NCBI GenBank assembly: GCA_963753485.1
Contig: CAVWCL010000007.1
Location: forward strand, 1 to 64,000
Source: CAWDLX01 sp963753485
GTDB lineage: Bacteria; Actinomycetota; Actinomycetes; Mycobacteriales; Micromonosporaceae
Direction: 5' to 3'
Length of the DNA: 64,000 nt
How positions within the stretch are numbered: the stretch's first letter is position 1; every line of letters begins with the position of its first letter. The notes beneath the pieces are model-generated. The model was not told the origin of the DNA. It did no database searches and worked only from the letters and a program-made list of their open reading frames with translations. Position numbers and translations under genes: made by a program. Positions 26,908 to 35,825 of the stretch are shown piece after piece.

Positions 26908-28140
26908 ATGACAACCGCGACCGCAGAGGTCTGCTCGTTCCGATCGCAGCGGCTGACCCTGCCTACGGGCGAGCGCACGTGGACGGTGTTGGGCACGGAC
27001 CACCGCATGGTCGAGCCGGCGGAGGAGTTCCTGGAGTTCCTGCGGGCGCAGCGGGCGTCGCCGAACACGGTGAAGGCGTACGCGAGGTCGTTGGCGTTGT
27101 GGTGGCAGTATCTGGATGCGTTCGGGCTGAGCTGGGATGCGGTGACGTTGCAAGGCTTCGGGGCGTTCCTGACCTGGCTCCGTACCGGGGACGAGCCCAA
27201 GGTCGTGTCGATCGAGCGCCGCCCGGCGCGGTTCGCCGAGTCGACGATCGCCGCGCGGCTGCATGCGGTGGTCTCCTGCTACGACTATCACGTCCTCAAC
27301 GGTGTGGACGTAGGTCGAGACCTGCATCGGGTCACGCATCGCGGTGGCGGCCGGTACAAGCCGCTGCTGGAGCACATCGCCCGCCGTAAAGGCCGCCGTC
27401 AGGCGGTGATCCGGGTGCGCAGCCCTCGTCCGGCGGCGCCACCGATCCTGACACCTCAGCAGATCGAGCTCATCGGTGCAGCGTGCGCGAGCTGGGACAT
27501 CGCGGGCCGCGAGTGGCGTGGGTCGGTCCGTAACAGGCTGCTGTGGATGGTGCTTGCGGAGACCGGTGTCCGGTTGGGTGAGGCCCTCGGGTTGCAGCAT
27601 CGTGACTGGCACACCGGACGCGGCGACACCCCGTTCATCGAGGTCGTGGCCCGCGACCATCCACATGCGGTGCGGGCCAAGAGCGGCTATCGGCGGTTGT
27701 ATGTCTCCGACGAGTTGGATCGCCTCTACGGCGAGTACGTGTGGCAGTTGTGCGAGGCCGGCGCCGATCTGGCCGCCGAGGACTTCGACGCCACCTGCGT
27801 ATTCGTCAACCTGGATCGGGAACCGAGGTTCGCCCCGTGGCGTCCGGAGTCGGTCTACGACCTGGTGGATCGGCTGCGCCGCCAACTGTCCGGGCAGGTG
27901 CCGACGGCGTGGACGCCGCACTGGATGCGCCACAGCCATGCCACAGCGCTGTTGTTGTCGGGAGTGCCGGTGCACGTGGTCAGTCGTCGACTCGGCCACG
28001 CCGACGTGCAGACCACGCTCAACACCTACGCGCACGTGACCGAGGACGTCGAGATGCGGGCGGTTGCGCAGTGGAAGGCGTTCACGGCCGGCTGGCGGAT
28101 CGGTCTGCAGGGCCACGATGAGATCGGGCACTGCTTGTGA
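26908..28140 (+). CDS. tnpA: TnpA-type tyrosine recombinase
   Basis: The 410-residue protein has an N-terminal core-binding domain (EFLEFLRAQRASPNTVKAYA) and a catalytic domain with AETGVRLGEALGLQHRDW (first Arg), HWMRHSHATALLLSG (H-x-x-R) and LGHADVQTTLNTYAHVT (His, Tyr). All expected residues are present. It corresponds to TnpA of Tn554-like elements. ATG 26908 is preferred to a GTG 66 bp upstream, whose product would start inside the element end. It overlaps tnpB by GTGA. Confidence 0.9.
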   Translation: MTTATAEVCSFRSQRLTLPTGERTWTVLGTDHRMVEPAEEFLEFLRAQRASPNTVKAYARSLALWWQYLDAFGLSWDAVTLQGFGAFLTWLRTGDEPKVVSIERRPARFAESTIAARLHAVVSCYDYHVLNGVDVGRDLHRVTHRGGGRYKPLLEHIARRKGRRQAVIRVRSPRPAAPPILTPQQIELIGAACASWDIAGREWRGSVRNRLLWMVLAETGVRLGEALGLQHRDWHTGRGDTPFIEVVARDHPHAVRAKSGYRRLYVSDELDRLYGEYVWQLCEAGADLAAEDFDATCVFVNLDREPRFAPWRPESVYDLVDRLRRQLSGQVPTAWTPHWMRHSHATALLLSGVPVHVVSRRLGHADVQTTLNTYAHVTEDVEMRAVAQWKAFTAGWRIGLQGHDEIGHCL

Positions 28141-30308
28141 CCGGCGGGCTCGCGGAGTCCTCTGTGGACTGGTTGGCGTCGGCCCGCGGTCGCCGCGACT
28201 CGACGGCGCTGGAAGGCTTGTGGGCGGCGGTGCCCGAGCCGATGCGGCTGTCGTGTTTCGCCGAGTCGACCGTCCCTGCGCAGTACGCGGGTGCGTTCTG
28301 CCACGACGGGACCTTCAGGGCCGGGGTGGACCTGTCGGCGCTGCCGCAGCCGATGCGCCGGGAGGTGGCTTGGTGCGTGTTCCGGATCATCGAGCTGGGT
28401 GGGAAGATCCCGACGCCGGGCGTGAGCATGCTGGTGCGCCGGCTGGGTGAGGTGCTCGCCGACCGCGCCCGCGCGGTGCCCGCCTCGCTGCTGGGTCTGT
28501 CCGGGCGGGACTGGTGTCAGCAGATCCAGCACGCGGTGCACCGCCGCACCGGACGGCTGCCGGCGGCCACCACGATGAACAACATCCGTGGGCTGCTCAC
28601 GCGCATGACGCGGCTGCTGGCTACCGCGTTGGATACCGGCCCCTGGTGGCGGCACGACCGGTGGAACCCGGTCGAGGACATCCGGATCCCGTTGCGCGAC
28701 CACGAACCGATGGGCCGGTACGCGGTGCGGTTCGACCGAATCGGCACGCCGTGGCTGCGACGCGGCCTTCAGTGGCACTGCAAAGTCGGCCTGGACACCG
28801 GGGTGTTGAGCTGGTCGACGGTGCACCGCCGCATCGTCGCGGTGAAGGAGTTCGACACGTTCCTACACGGCCGGCAGGTTAGCGGGCCCCGCCTTGCCGA
28901 TCACGCCGCCGAGGTGCGCACCCTCATGCTGGACTTCCTCGGCCACCTCCGAGCCAGGGAGGCTACCCGTGGACGCCGTGCCGGGCAGCGGCTTTCGCCG
29001 GCCTCGGTGCAGCGTCTTGCCAGCGATGTCGAACAGTTCTATCTGTTCATGGCCGACAACAAGGACGCGGTGGCGGCCGCGCTGGGCGAACCGGGCTGGC
29101 TGCGGCTCGGGGCCGAGCACGCTGGCTTCTACCGGCGCGGCGAGCTACCCGGAAAGCAGCCGCCTCGACTCGAAGGACAGGTCATCGACGACGACGCCAT
29201 GACGCAGATCATGGACGGATTGAACCTGCTCGGCGCCGCGGTCGAGCACGGCGGGTTCGGTGATGAGCAGGCAATGCGAATCACCTTGCTGGTGGCGTTG
29301 CTGGGCCGTCGCATCAGTGAGATCTGCCTACTGGACCGCGATCCGCTGTTGCCGCTGCTGCCCGCGACCGCGGCCGGGCGGGCTGATACGGCGACAGACG
29401 GCGACGCCCAGGCACCGGTCGCCAAGCTCCGCTACCAGCAGACGAAGATCGACGGCGCTCCCAACACCATCCTCGTGCACGCCGACGTCGTCGCGATCGT
29501 TCGGGAACAGCAAGAGTGGGCGAAGGGGTACTTCGCCGAACACGGCGCGCCCGGCAAGACACCGAAGTACCTGTTCCTGGCGACACAGATGAACCGCAAC
29601 GGCGACCGGCCATACACCGATCGCACCCTGCGGAGCCTGCTGACCGACCTGGCCGGCCGGCTGGACGTGCGCGACAGCACCGGCGCCGTGGTCGACTTCA
29701 ACCGCACCCACCGATTCCGGCACACGGTCGCCACCAGCCTGCTCAACGCCGGCGTCCCGTTACACGTCGTGCAGCGCTACCTCGGGCACCTGACGCCGAC
29801 CATGACCATGACCTACGCGCAGACGCTGCAGTCCACCGCCGAGCGAGAGTTTCTCCGCTACCGCAAGGTCACCGCCGACGCCCGCGAACTCGACATCGAC
29901 CCCCAAGACCTTTACGACATGCTCGAGTTGGACAGGCGCACCGACCGAATCCTGCCCAACGGATGGTGTCTATTACCCCCGCGCCAGGTTTGCGTGAAGG
30001 GCAACGCCTGTCTCACCTGTGACAAGTTCGCCACGGACGCGACGTTTCTGCCGGAGCTGCGCACCCAAATGGTCCGCACCGGACAGCTCGTCGACGATCG
30101 CCGTGAAGCATTCAAAACCCGCACCGGCCAGGAAATCGGTGACGACAACGTGTGGCTCGCCGGACGCCGTCAGGAACACGACGCCCTCAGCCGCATCATC
30201 GTCAAGCTCGAACACACCCGGCTCGCCGACGGCACCGTTCAGGCCATCCGGGGCGCCGGGGTTCCCGCCCGCACCGACGCCATCACCGACAACCAGGACA
30301 ACAACTGA
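28137..30308 (+). CDS. tnpB: TnpB-type tyrosine recombinase
   Basis: The 723-residue product starts at GTG overlapping the tnpA stop. The recombinase core has LLGRRISEICLLDRDP (first Arg), NRTHRFRHTVATSLLNAG (H-x-x-R) and YLGHLTPTMTMTYAQTL (His, Tyr). A C-terminal Cys group CVKGNACLTCDKFATD resembles the TnpB zinc-like tail. It is complete and different in sequence from the 826-residue protein of the flanking element. Confidence 0.9.
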   Translation: MTGGLAESSVDWLASARGRRDSTALEGLWAAVPEPMRLSCFAESTVPAQYAGAFCHDGTFRAGVDLSALPQPMRREVAWCVFRIIELGGKIPTPGVSMLVRRLGEVLADRARAVPASLLGLSGRDWCQQIQHAVHRRTGRLPAATTMNNIRGLLTRMTRLLATALDTGPWWRHDRWNPVEDIRIPLRDHEPMGRYAVRFDRIGTPWLRRGLQWHCKVGLDTGVLSWSTVHRRIVAVKEFDTFLHGRQVSGPRLADHAAEVRTLMLDFLGHLRAREATRGRRAGQRLSPASVQRLASDVEQFYLFMADNKDAVAAALGEPGWLRLGAEHAGFYRRGELPGKQPPRLEGQVIDDDAMTQIMDGLNLLGAAVEHGGFGDEQAMRITLLVALLGRRISEICLLDRDPLLPLLPATAAGRADTATDGDAQAPVAKLRYQQTKIDGAPNTILVHADVVAIVREQQEWAKGYFAEHGAPGKTPKYLFLATQMNRNGDRPYTDRTLRSLLTDLAGRLDVRDSTGAVVDFNRTHRFRHTVATSLLNAGVPLHVVQRYLGHLTPTMTMTYAQTLQSTAEREFLRYRKVTADARELDIDPQDLYDMLELDRRTDRILPNGWCLLPPRQVCVKGNACLTCDKFATDATFLPELRTQMVRTGQLVDDRREAFKTRTGQEIGDDNVWLAGRRQEHDALSRIIVKLEHTRLADGTVQAIRGAGVPARTDAITDNQDNN

Positions 30309-30745
30309 TGCGCGGCAACCCCGACAACCTTCGCCAAGCCGCCGCCCGCAAGAGCGCCGCCGCCCAGACCCGCGCCGAACAAGGCCTGCGCGACATGATC
30401 CGCCGCAACGAGCCGATCACCTTCCGCGGCCTAGCCCAGACCGCCGGCGTCTCCCTGGACTTCCTCTACCGCCGCGCCCCGATCCGCCAACGCGTCGAGC
30501 ACCTGCGGACCCAACAACAGAACACCCCGCGACCAGCCGCGACCGTGGTCCACGAGGACGCCCCGAGTAGCGTCGTTCGCACCCTCACGGCGCAACTCGC
30601 CGCGCTCAAACAACAACACCGAGACGAGATCCATCAGCTTCGGCAGGCCCTCGAGACCGCCCGCGGCGAGATCCTCGACCTGCGCCGCCGAGTGGGCCGC
30701 CGCAATGTCGCGCCCTATCCCCAAGCAGAGTCGCGCACGTCGTGA
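30308..30745 (+). CDS. tnpC: TnpC-like accessory protein (DUF6262 type)
   Basis: The 145-residue protein overlaps tnpB by one base (TGATG). The N-terminus (RKSAAAQTRAEQGLRDMIRR and ITFRGLAQTAGVSLDFLYRR) forms a helix-turn-helix-like domain. The C-terminus (LAALKQQHRDEIHQLRQALE) is a coiled coil. This architecture is typical of the third gene of tnpABC elements, which influences the orientation and efficiency of transposition. Confidence 0.85.
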   Translation: MRGNPDNLRQAAARKSAAAQTRAEQGLRDMIRRNEPITFRGLAQTAGVSLDFLYRRAPIRQRVEHLRTQQQNTPRPAATVVHEDAPSSVVRTLTAQLAALKQQHRDEIHQLRQALETARGEILDLRRRVGRRNVAPYPQAESRTS

Positions 30746-30883
30746 TCAATGACCAGCACCGCGCTCCATGGCCTCCCCGCCACACTTCAACTCTACGGTC
30801 CTCCTACGGACGCGTCCGCAAACGTTCTACCTCGACAAATATGCGATTGAAGATCATCTACCCCAGATAAGATGTCGGCATAG

Positions 30884-31162
30884 ATTGATGAACTGGGGTA
30901 CCTGCCGATGGCCGGCGAAGCCGCGGCCGCACTGTTTCAGGTCATCACCCAGCGCTACCTCAAAGGCTCGATCGTGCTGACCACCAACCTCGGCATCCCG
31001 TCCTGGGGGCGGATCTTCAACGACGACCCCATGGTCGCCGCCGCCATGCTCGACCGGCTGCTCCACAGATCGGTGGTCTTCAACATCACCGGCGAGTCCT
31101 ACCGGATGCGCTCCCACCGCGCCCGCACCGACAAACTGCGCCCAGGGACGGGAACATCATGA
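30884..31162 (+). pseudogene. istB: IstB ATPase, C-terminal part
   Basis: The frame starts IDELGYLPMAGEAAAALFQV (Walker B IDELGY) and continues KGSIVLTTNLGIPSWG and MVAAAMLDRLLHRSVVFNIT. This is the IstB C-terminal AAA+ half. The codon before it is TAG, marking the junction with the tnpABC element, so the P-loop half is lost. Its stop overlaps the ATG of the zinc-ribbon gene (ATGA). Confidence 0.85.
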
Positions 31163-31467
31163 CCGAGCCAGCACAGCCAACCCCGTCACGGGACGACCCA
31201 GCGACGATGACCTGCCCCGTCTGCCAGACCTACTTCACCCCCGTCGGGCGCCAAACCTACTGCAGCACACCATGTCGCAAAACCGCGTTCCGGCGCAGAC
31301 ACCAAAACCCGTCCGCCACGATCACCGTCCCCGCCGCCCGCCCCCGCCGGGACTACACCATCTACGAATGCGGAGACTGCGGCGAACGGCTCTACGGCCA
31401 GCAACGCTGCCAACCCTGCGGCAGCTTCGCCCGCCGCATCGGAATCGGAGGCCTCTGCCCCCACTGC
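31159..31467 (+). pseudogene. IS21-associated zinc-ribbon gene (X2), 5' part
   Basis: The protein begins MTEPAQPTPSRDDPATMTCP and holds paired cysteines CPVC, CSTPC, CGDCG, CQPCG and CPHC, suggesting two or three zinc ribbons. TFCxKTAFRRRHQ-like sequence between them is rich in Arg. The gene is translationally coupled to istB, so it is a passenger or accessory of the IS21-like element. It is interrupted after CPHC by recombinase element copy 2; the remainder is at 35275-35340. Confidence 0.75.
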
Positions 31468-31538
31468 TTGTTGACTGAACTACGGTTGGGGGTTTCCCAG
31501 CTCAGTGACCATTTGTGGTAGTCGTCGTTGGTGCTGTC

Positions 31539-32747
31539 ATGGACGGGATCGGATCGTCTTCGAGGAACCTCGCAGCTGTGGTCGTGGCGAAGGTCGGGCA
31601 GTTGGTCGAGTGCGACGACCCGTGGGAGCCCTACCGGCTCGTTGACCCGGACGGCAAGCCGGTTGAGGCGGTCGGTGCATACTTCCGGGACCTTCAGGCT
31701 GCGGGCCGGTCTTCGGCGACCGTCCGGTCCTACGGGATGGACCTGCTGCGTTGGTTCCGATTCTTGTGGGCTCTGGAGGTGCCCTGGGATCGGGCGACCC
31801 GGGTCGAGGCCCGCGACTTCTGCCGATGGATGCAGATCGCGGGCAAGCCCGCCCGCTCGAGCGGGCGCGGGAGGAACGTGTCTGCCGGCGGGGCGTACTC
31901 GGTGTCGGTGCGTGCACACAGCGAGACGGTGTTGCGGTGCTTCTACGACGTGCACCGCGACGCCGGGAGCGGCCCGATCCTGAACCCGTTCCCGCTGGAG
32001 CGGTCCCGTCGGGGACGGCGGGCGCACGCGCACCACAATCCGATGGAGCCGTACCGTAACGAACGGACCGGCCGGCACCGGCCGACGGTGCCGAAACGCG
32101 TGCCGCGCAGCATCCCTGACGAGGAGTTCAACGAGATCTTCGCGCGGCTGCCCTCGCACCGGGACCGGGCACTGGTCGCGTTCTACGTCTCCACCGGTGC
32201 CAGGGCCTCGGAGTTGCTGTCGGTCACCCAGGCCGGGGTCGACCCCGGCCGGCAGCTGATTTCGGTGGTGCGCAAGGGCAGTCGCGCCGTTCAGGAGTTG
32301 CCGGCGTCCACGGACGCGTTCGTCTGGTTGCGGCTCTACCAGGTGGAGATGGCCGAGGCGATCCCACGCGGGGGTCGGCAACCGTTGTGGTGGACATTGC
32401 GCCCTCCGGCCCGCCCGTTGACCTACCACGGCGTGCACCGCATGTTCGAGCGGGTCAACGACCGGGCGGGGACCGCGGCGACGTTGCACTCGCTGCGCCA
32501 CACCGCCGCCTACCGGATGGCCGAGGATCCCGCCCTTCCACTCACCGACGTCCAGCGCGTGTTGGGCCACGCGCAACTGACCACGACCCAGATCTATATG
32601 AACCCCCGCAAGGAGGACGTGATCCGCCGGCTGCTGGCCCATCATGCCGAGGCGACCCGGCGGGCAGCCGAGCGGGTGCCACCACCGGTCGGGTCCGGCT
32701 ACCGGCCCGAGGCACTGCGGGTTCTGTTCGCAACGGCCGCATTGTGA
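31539..32747 (+). CDS. TnpA-like tyrosine recombinase (copy 2)
   Basis: The protein is identical to that encoded at 21048-22256. It has 402 residues with catalytic blocks STGARASELLSV, HSLRHTAAYRM and LGHAQLTTTQIYM. Identity with copy 1 indicates recent duplication, and both copies could supply recombinase in trans. Confidence 0.88.
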   Translation: MDGIGSSSRNLAAVVVAKVGQLVECDDPWEPYRLVDPDGKPVEAVGAYFRDLQAAGRSSATVRSYGMDLLRWFRFLWALEVPWDRATRVEARDFCRWMQIAGKPARSSGRGRNVSAGGAYSVSVRAHSETVLRCFYDVHRDAGSGPILNPFPLERSRRGRRAHAHHNPMEPYRNERTGRHRPTVPKRVPRSIPDEEFNEIFARLPSHRDRALVAFYVSTGARASELLSVTQAGVDPGRQLISVVRKGSRAVQELPASTDAFVWLRLYQVEMAEAIPRGGRQPLWWTLRPPARPLTYHGVHRMFERVNDRAGTAATLHSLRHTAAYRMAEDPALPLTDVQRVLGHAQLTTTQIYMNPRKEDVIRRLLAHHAEATRRAAERVPPPVGSGYRPEALRVLFATAAL

Positions 32748-35224
32748 GCATCGATGTTGTCCAACGCCCTGCAGCGTTCGACGTTGTCCAGCGACCCACG
32801 GCGATGGCCGTGCCCGCCCTCAACCCCGCACCGGAGCGGTGGGCGTCGCTTTACGAGTTCCCTGCGCGTCCGACGTCGGCGGCATGGCCGGCGACCGAAA
32901 CCAGCCGCGCCGAGGTGCTGCGACGTCTGGGTGCGGCGCCGTTCGTCGCGGACCGGCCGGTCGAGCAACGTCGGCGCCGGGTCGCGGCTGGCCTGCTGCT
33001 CGACTGGCTGGCAGGCAATCCGGGAACGAGCTGGCAGCAGCGCTGGTTGGCCGGCGAACCCGAGGTCTTCGGGCCAGCCTGGCGCAAGGTGCTCGGTGGG
33101 TGGCTGGCCGATCACGGCTACCCCTGCCGGTGGCACCAGGACTACGTGGCCATCGCGCTGCGGATGGCGATCAGCGCCGACCTGGTGCGCCCATCACTGT
33201 CGTGGCTGCTGTCCGAAGCGATGGGCCGCGGAGCGTTGGTCCGTGTCTTCGCCGTCTCCCGAGACCCGGAGGGGTTCGCCCGGCTGCGGGCATACGGCAC
33301 CGCGAACCCGGACATCTCCGAGCGCGTGATGGCTCGGATACTGCACCGCAGCTCGTTGATCATGGCGGCCAAGGGCGGCGGCGTTGCCGAGATCACCGTC
33401 GGCGACGTGGTCGAGCTGTTCGACGCCGAAGCGACCGTGCACGGCCAGCCCGGTGATGGAACCACGCTCTTCTACCGGACCCTGCACGAGACGGGCATCC
33501 TCGGCCAGAAAGCGCCGTCATCGCTACGCCAGCTGCGCACCCCCGGCCCGCGCACCCCCGAGCAGATGATCGACCGGTACAACCTCGCCTGCCGCCCCGT
33601 GCGTGACCTGCTGGTGGACTACCTCAAAGAGCGTCAGCCCGCGCTGGACTACAACAGCCTGGAGTCGCTGGCCAACCTGTTGGGCAACCGTTTCTGGGCC
33701 GACCTCGAAGCGCATCATCCCGGCATCAGCAGTCTGCACCTGCCCGACGAGGTCGCCCGCGGGTGGAAGCAGCGCCTGCAGACCACCACCAAGAAGGTGC
33801 GCACCGAAGCCGGCGAGAGCATGCAGGTCGTCGTCGCGCGGCTGAGCTACCGCGAGTGCCTCACCCCGGTACGGGCCTTCTACCTGGACCTGGCACACTG
33901 GGCGGTCGAAGACCCGGGGCGCTGGGCGGCCTGGGTGGCGCCCTGCCCGGTCAGCGCGGAGGAAGGCGTCCAGCGCAAGGTCACCCGCCAACGCAAGGCA
34001 CGGATGGACGCGCGCACACGCCAGCGTCTGCCGGTGCTGCCCATGCTGGTCGCCGCCATCGACCGCCACCGCAAGGACACCAAGATCCTGCTCGACGCGG
34101 CCACGAACACCGCACCAGGAGAGGTCTTCGTCGTGGCTGGCTCGCTCTTCACCCGCCGAAGCCGGGCAGGCGGAGTCTGGGCGCAAGACGACACCGGCAA
34201 ACGCCGCAACCTGTCCCTGGACGAGGAACTCGCGTTCTGGGTCTGGGCGATCGTGGAAGTCTTACGCGGCACCGGGATCCGCATCGAGGAGCTTCTCGAA
34301 CTCAGCCACCACAGCCTGGTGCAGTACCGGCTGCCCACCACCGGCGAGCTGATCCCGCTGTTACAGATCGCGCCGTCGAAGCTCGACAAAGAACGACTCC
34401 TGGTGGTCAGCCCGGAACTGGCCGACGTGCTCGCCCACATCATCAACCGGATTCGAGGCCCGCTGGCCGCCGTCCCGCTCGTCAGCGCCTACGACGACTA
34501 CGAAAAGGTGTGGCTGCCCCCGTCGCCGCGGCTGTTCCAGCGTCGTATCAACTCCGAGAACCGTGCGTTCGCGCACAGCAGCATCCTGAAAATGCTCACC
34601 GCCGCGGTGACCCGAGCCGGGCTGGTCGACTCGGTCGAAGGTCGCCTCCTGCACTACAGCCCCCACGACTTCCGGCGCTTGTTCATCACCGACGCCATCC
34701 TCAACGGCCTGCCACCGCACATCGCCCAGGTCATCGCCGGCCACCAAGACATCAACGTCACCCTCGGCTACAAGGCCGTCTATCCCGACGAGGCGATCCA
34801 GGCCCACCTCGCCTTCCTGGCCCGGCGACGCTCCCTACGACCCAGCGACGAATACCGTGTCCCCACCGAGGAGGAATGGAGCGAGTTCCTCGGCCACTTC
34901 GAACGACGCAAGGTATCCATCGGCACCTGCGCCCGCGCATTCTCCACCCCATGCATCCATGAACATGCATGTGTTCGCTGTTCCATGCTCTGGCCCGACC
35001 CGGCCCAACGGCCACGGCTGGTAGAGATCCGCGACAACCTGAAGGCCCGCATCGCCGAGGCCGAACGCGAAGGCTGGCTCGGCGAAGTCGAAGGACTCAG
35101 AGTCAGCCTCACCGGCGCCGAGGACAAACTCATCCAAATAGACCAGGGACCCCATCACAAAACGACCGTCCACCTGGGGCTGCCTTACCACGTCATCGAC
35201 GCTCACGCGGCCCCAACCTCCTGA
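32744..35224 (+). CDS. TnpB-like large tyrosine recombinase (copy 2)
   Basis: The protein is identical to the 826-residue product of 22253-24733, with core SPHDFRRLFITDA and AGHQDINVTLGYK and the C-terminal Cys cluster. The GTG start overlaps the upstream stop. About 50 bp separate its stop from the right end of the element. Confidence 0.88.
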   Translation: MSIDVVQRPAAFDVVQRPTAMAVPALNPAPERWASLYEFPARPTSAAWPATETSRAEVLRRLGAAPFVADRPVEQRRRRVAAGLLLDWLAGNPGTSWQQRWLAGEPEVFGPAWRKVLGGWLADHGYPCRWHQDYVAIALRMAISADLVRPSLSWLLSEAMGRGALVRVFAVSRDPEGFARLRAYGTANPDISERVMARILHRSSLIMAAKGGGVAEITVGDVVELFDAEATVHGQPGDGTTLFYRTLHETGILGQKAPSSLRQLRTPGPRTPEQMIDRYNLACRPVRDLLVDYLKERQPALDYNSLESLANLLGNRFWADLEAHHPGISSLHLPDEVARGWKQRLQTTTKKVRTEAGESMQVVVARLSYRECLTPVRAFYLDLAHWAVEDPGRWAAWVAPCPVSAEEGVQRKVTRQRKARMDARTRQRLPVLPMLVAAIDRHRKDTKILLDAATNTAPGEVFVVAGSLFTRRSRAGGVWAQDDTGKRRNLSLDEELAFWVWAIVEVLRGTGIRIEELLELSHHSLVQYRLPTTGELIPLLQIAPSKLDKERLLVVSPELADVLAHIINRIRGPLAAVPLVSAYDDYEKVWLPPSPRLFQRRINSENRAFAHSSILKMLTAAVTRAGLVDSVEGRLLHYSPHDFRRLFITDAILNGLPPHIAQVIAGHQDINVTLGYKAVYPDEAIQAHLAFLARRRSLRPSDEYRVPTEEEWSEFLGHFERRKVSIGTCARAFSTPCIHEHACVRCSMLWPDPAQRPRLVEIRDNLKARIAEAEREGWLGEVEGLRVSLTGAEDKLIQIDQGPHHKTTVHLGLPYHVIDAHAAPTS

Positions 35225-35274
35225 CTGAGCAACCCGGCCAGGCATGACATCGACGTTTGTCAAAGTTCAGTGAA

Positions 35275-35340
35275 TGCGACCAACCCGTCGCACTGTCCGA
35301 CCTCATCGACCAACAGACGACGATCATGCCCAACCGGTAG
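35275..35340 (+). pseudogene. Zinc-ribbon gene (X2), 3' end
   Basis: The frame resumes as CDQPVALSDLIDQQTTIMPN and R, then TAG. With the 5' part it restores GLCPHCDQPVALSDL. The IS21-like right end follows 32 bp after the stop, which supports this gene being the last in that element. Confidence 0.75.
35276..35305 (+). repeat. 30-bp tract duplicated at 20943-20972
   Basis: This is native coding sequence of the zinc-ribbon 3' end, and the exact counterpart of the tract left of element copy 1. Here it continues into TCGACC; at the left-hand site it abuts the element end CTGCTTG. Confidence 0.9.
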
Positions 35341-35371
35341 TGTCCACACCGACCACCGAAGACCCCGCTAC

Positions 35372-35407
35372 CTAGGGAATTTCGGTGATCGAGACTACGG
35401 AAATTCC
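35372..35407. repeat. IS21-like right end (inverted repeat of 26266-26301)
   Basis: The block starts CTAGGGAATTTCGG and ends GGAAATTCC, and is complementary to the left end at 31 of 36 positions. Beyond it the sequence leads into the galactokinase remnant. Confidence 0.75.
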
Positions 35408-35532
35408 AAGATCGGCGACAACGGCGTTGGGAACGCGGACGACGGCCCTGCGGTGCCCTCGACACAACGCTGACGTGGACGACGCGACGAGCCGTGGCAG
35501 TATGCTCCGCCTATCCGCTGAGCACCGTAGCG

Positions 35533-35775
35533 TCACGCCCTACAGACGCCGTCGACCGGGGTGGCGGCGAAAACGGCCGGCGAGCGCAGCCCTCTGCCGG
35601 CAAAGGCCCGCAGGACGGCTCCGGCCGCAGCGGCGGTCACCAGCGCGATGGCGCAGCCACCGAAGCCACCGCCGGTCATCCGGGCGCCGAGTGCGCCCGC
35701 GGCAAGCGCCACCTCGACCGCGAGGTCCAGCTCGGCCGAGCTCAGCGTGGAGCGTCCGTCTCCCACCGGGCGTGT
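35533..35775 (-). pseudogene. galK: Galactokinase C-terminal fragment
   Basis: The minus strand reads ELDLAVEVALAAGALGARMT and GGGFGGCAIALVTAAAAGAV, the conserved GHMP-kinase motif 3 (GARMTGGGFGG) of galactokinase, then a short tail ending at 35533. The catalytic and galactose-binding N-terminal two thirds are missing. The frame breaks near 35765. Confidence 0.78.
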
Positions 35776-35825
35776 CGTGTCGCCATCATGCCCGTCCCTT
35801 CATTAGCCAGTTCCGTCCGTACACC

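Larger units (their letters stand above)
26789..30883 (+). mobile_element. Tn554-like tnpABC element
   Basis: This is about 4.1 kb with three overlapping genes of the TnpA-TnpB-TnpC type. The ends share an inverted segment: CTTATCTGGGGTGATC near 26811 and GATCATCTACCCCAGATAAG near 30852. The left flank is istA, the right flank istB from its Walker B region, so insertion was accompanied by loss of the intervening transposase sequence. Exact ends are uncertain by a few bases. Confidence 0.8.
31464..35279 (+). mobile_element. Tn554-like dual tyrosine-recombinase element, copy 2
   Basis: The copy has the same 3816 bp as 20973-24788, in the same orientation. Left junction CCCCCACTGC and right junction TGCGACC share the TGC of the interrupted cysteine codon, so the target is used without an obvious long duplication. 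Both genes are intact. Confidence 0.9.
26266..35407 (+). mobile_element. IS21-like element carrying two nested recombinase elements
   Basis: Between inverted ends lie, in order, the istA 5' part (26405-26788), a tnpABC element (26789-30883), the istB 3' part (30884-31162), a zinc-ribbon gene split by recombinase element copy 2 (31159-31467 and 35275-35340), and the right end. Stripping both inserts leaves istA-istB-zinc ribbon with about 1.6 kb missing at the istA/istB junction. It lies between HEAT and galactokinase remnants. Confidence 0.75.
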
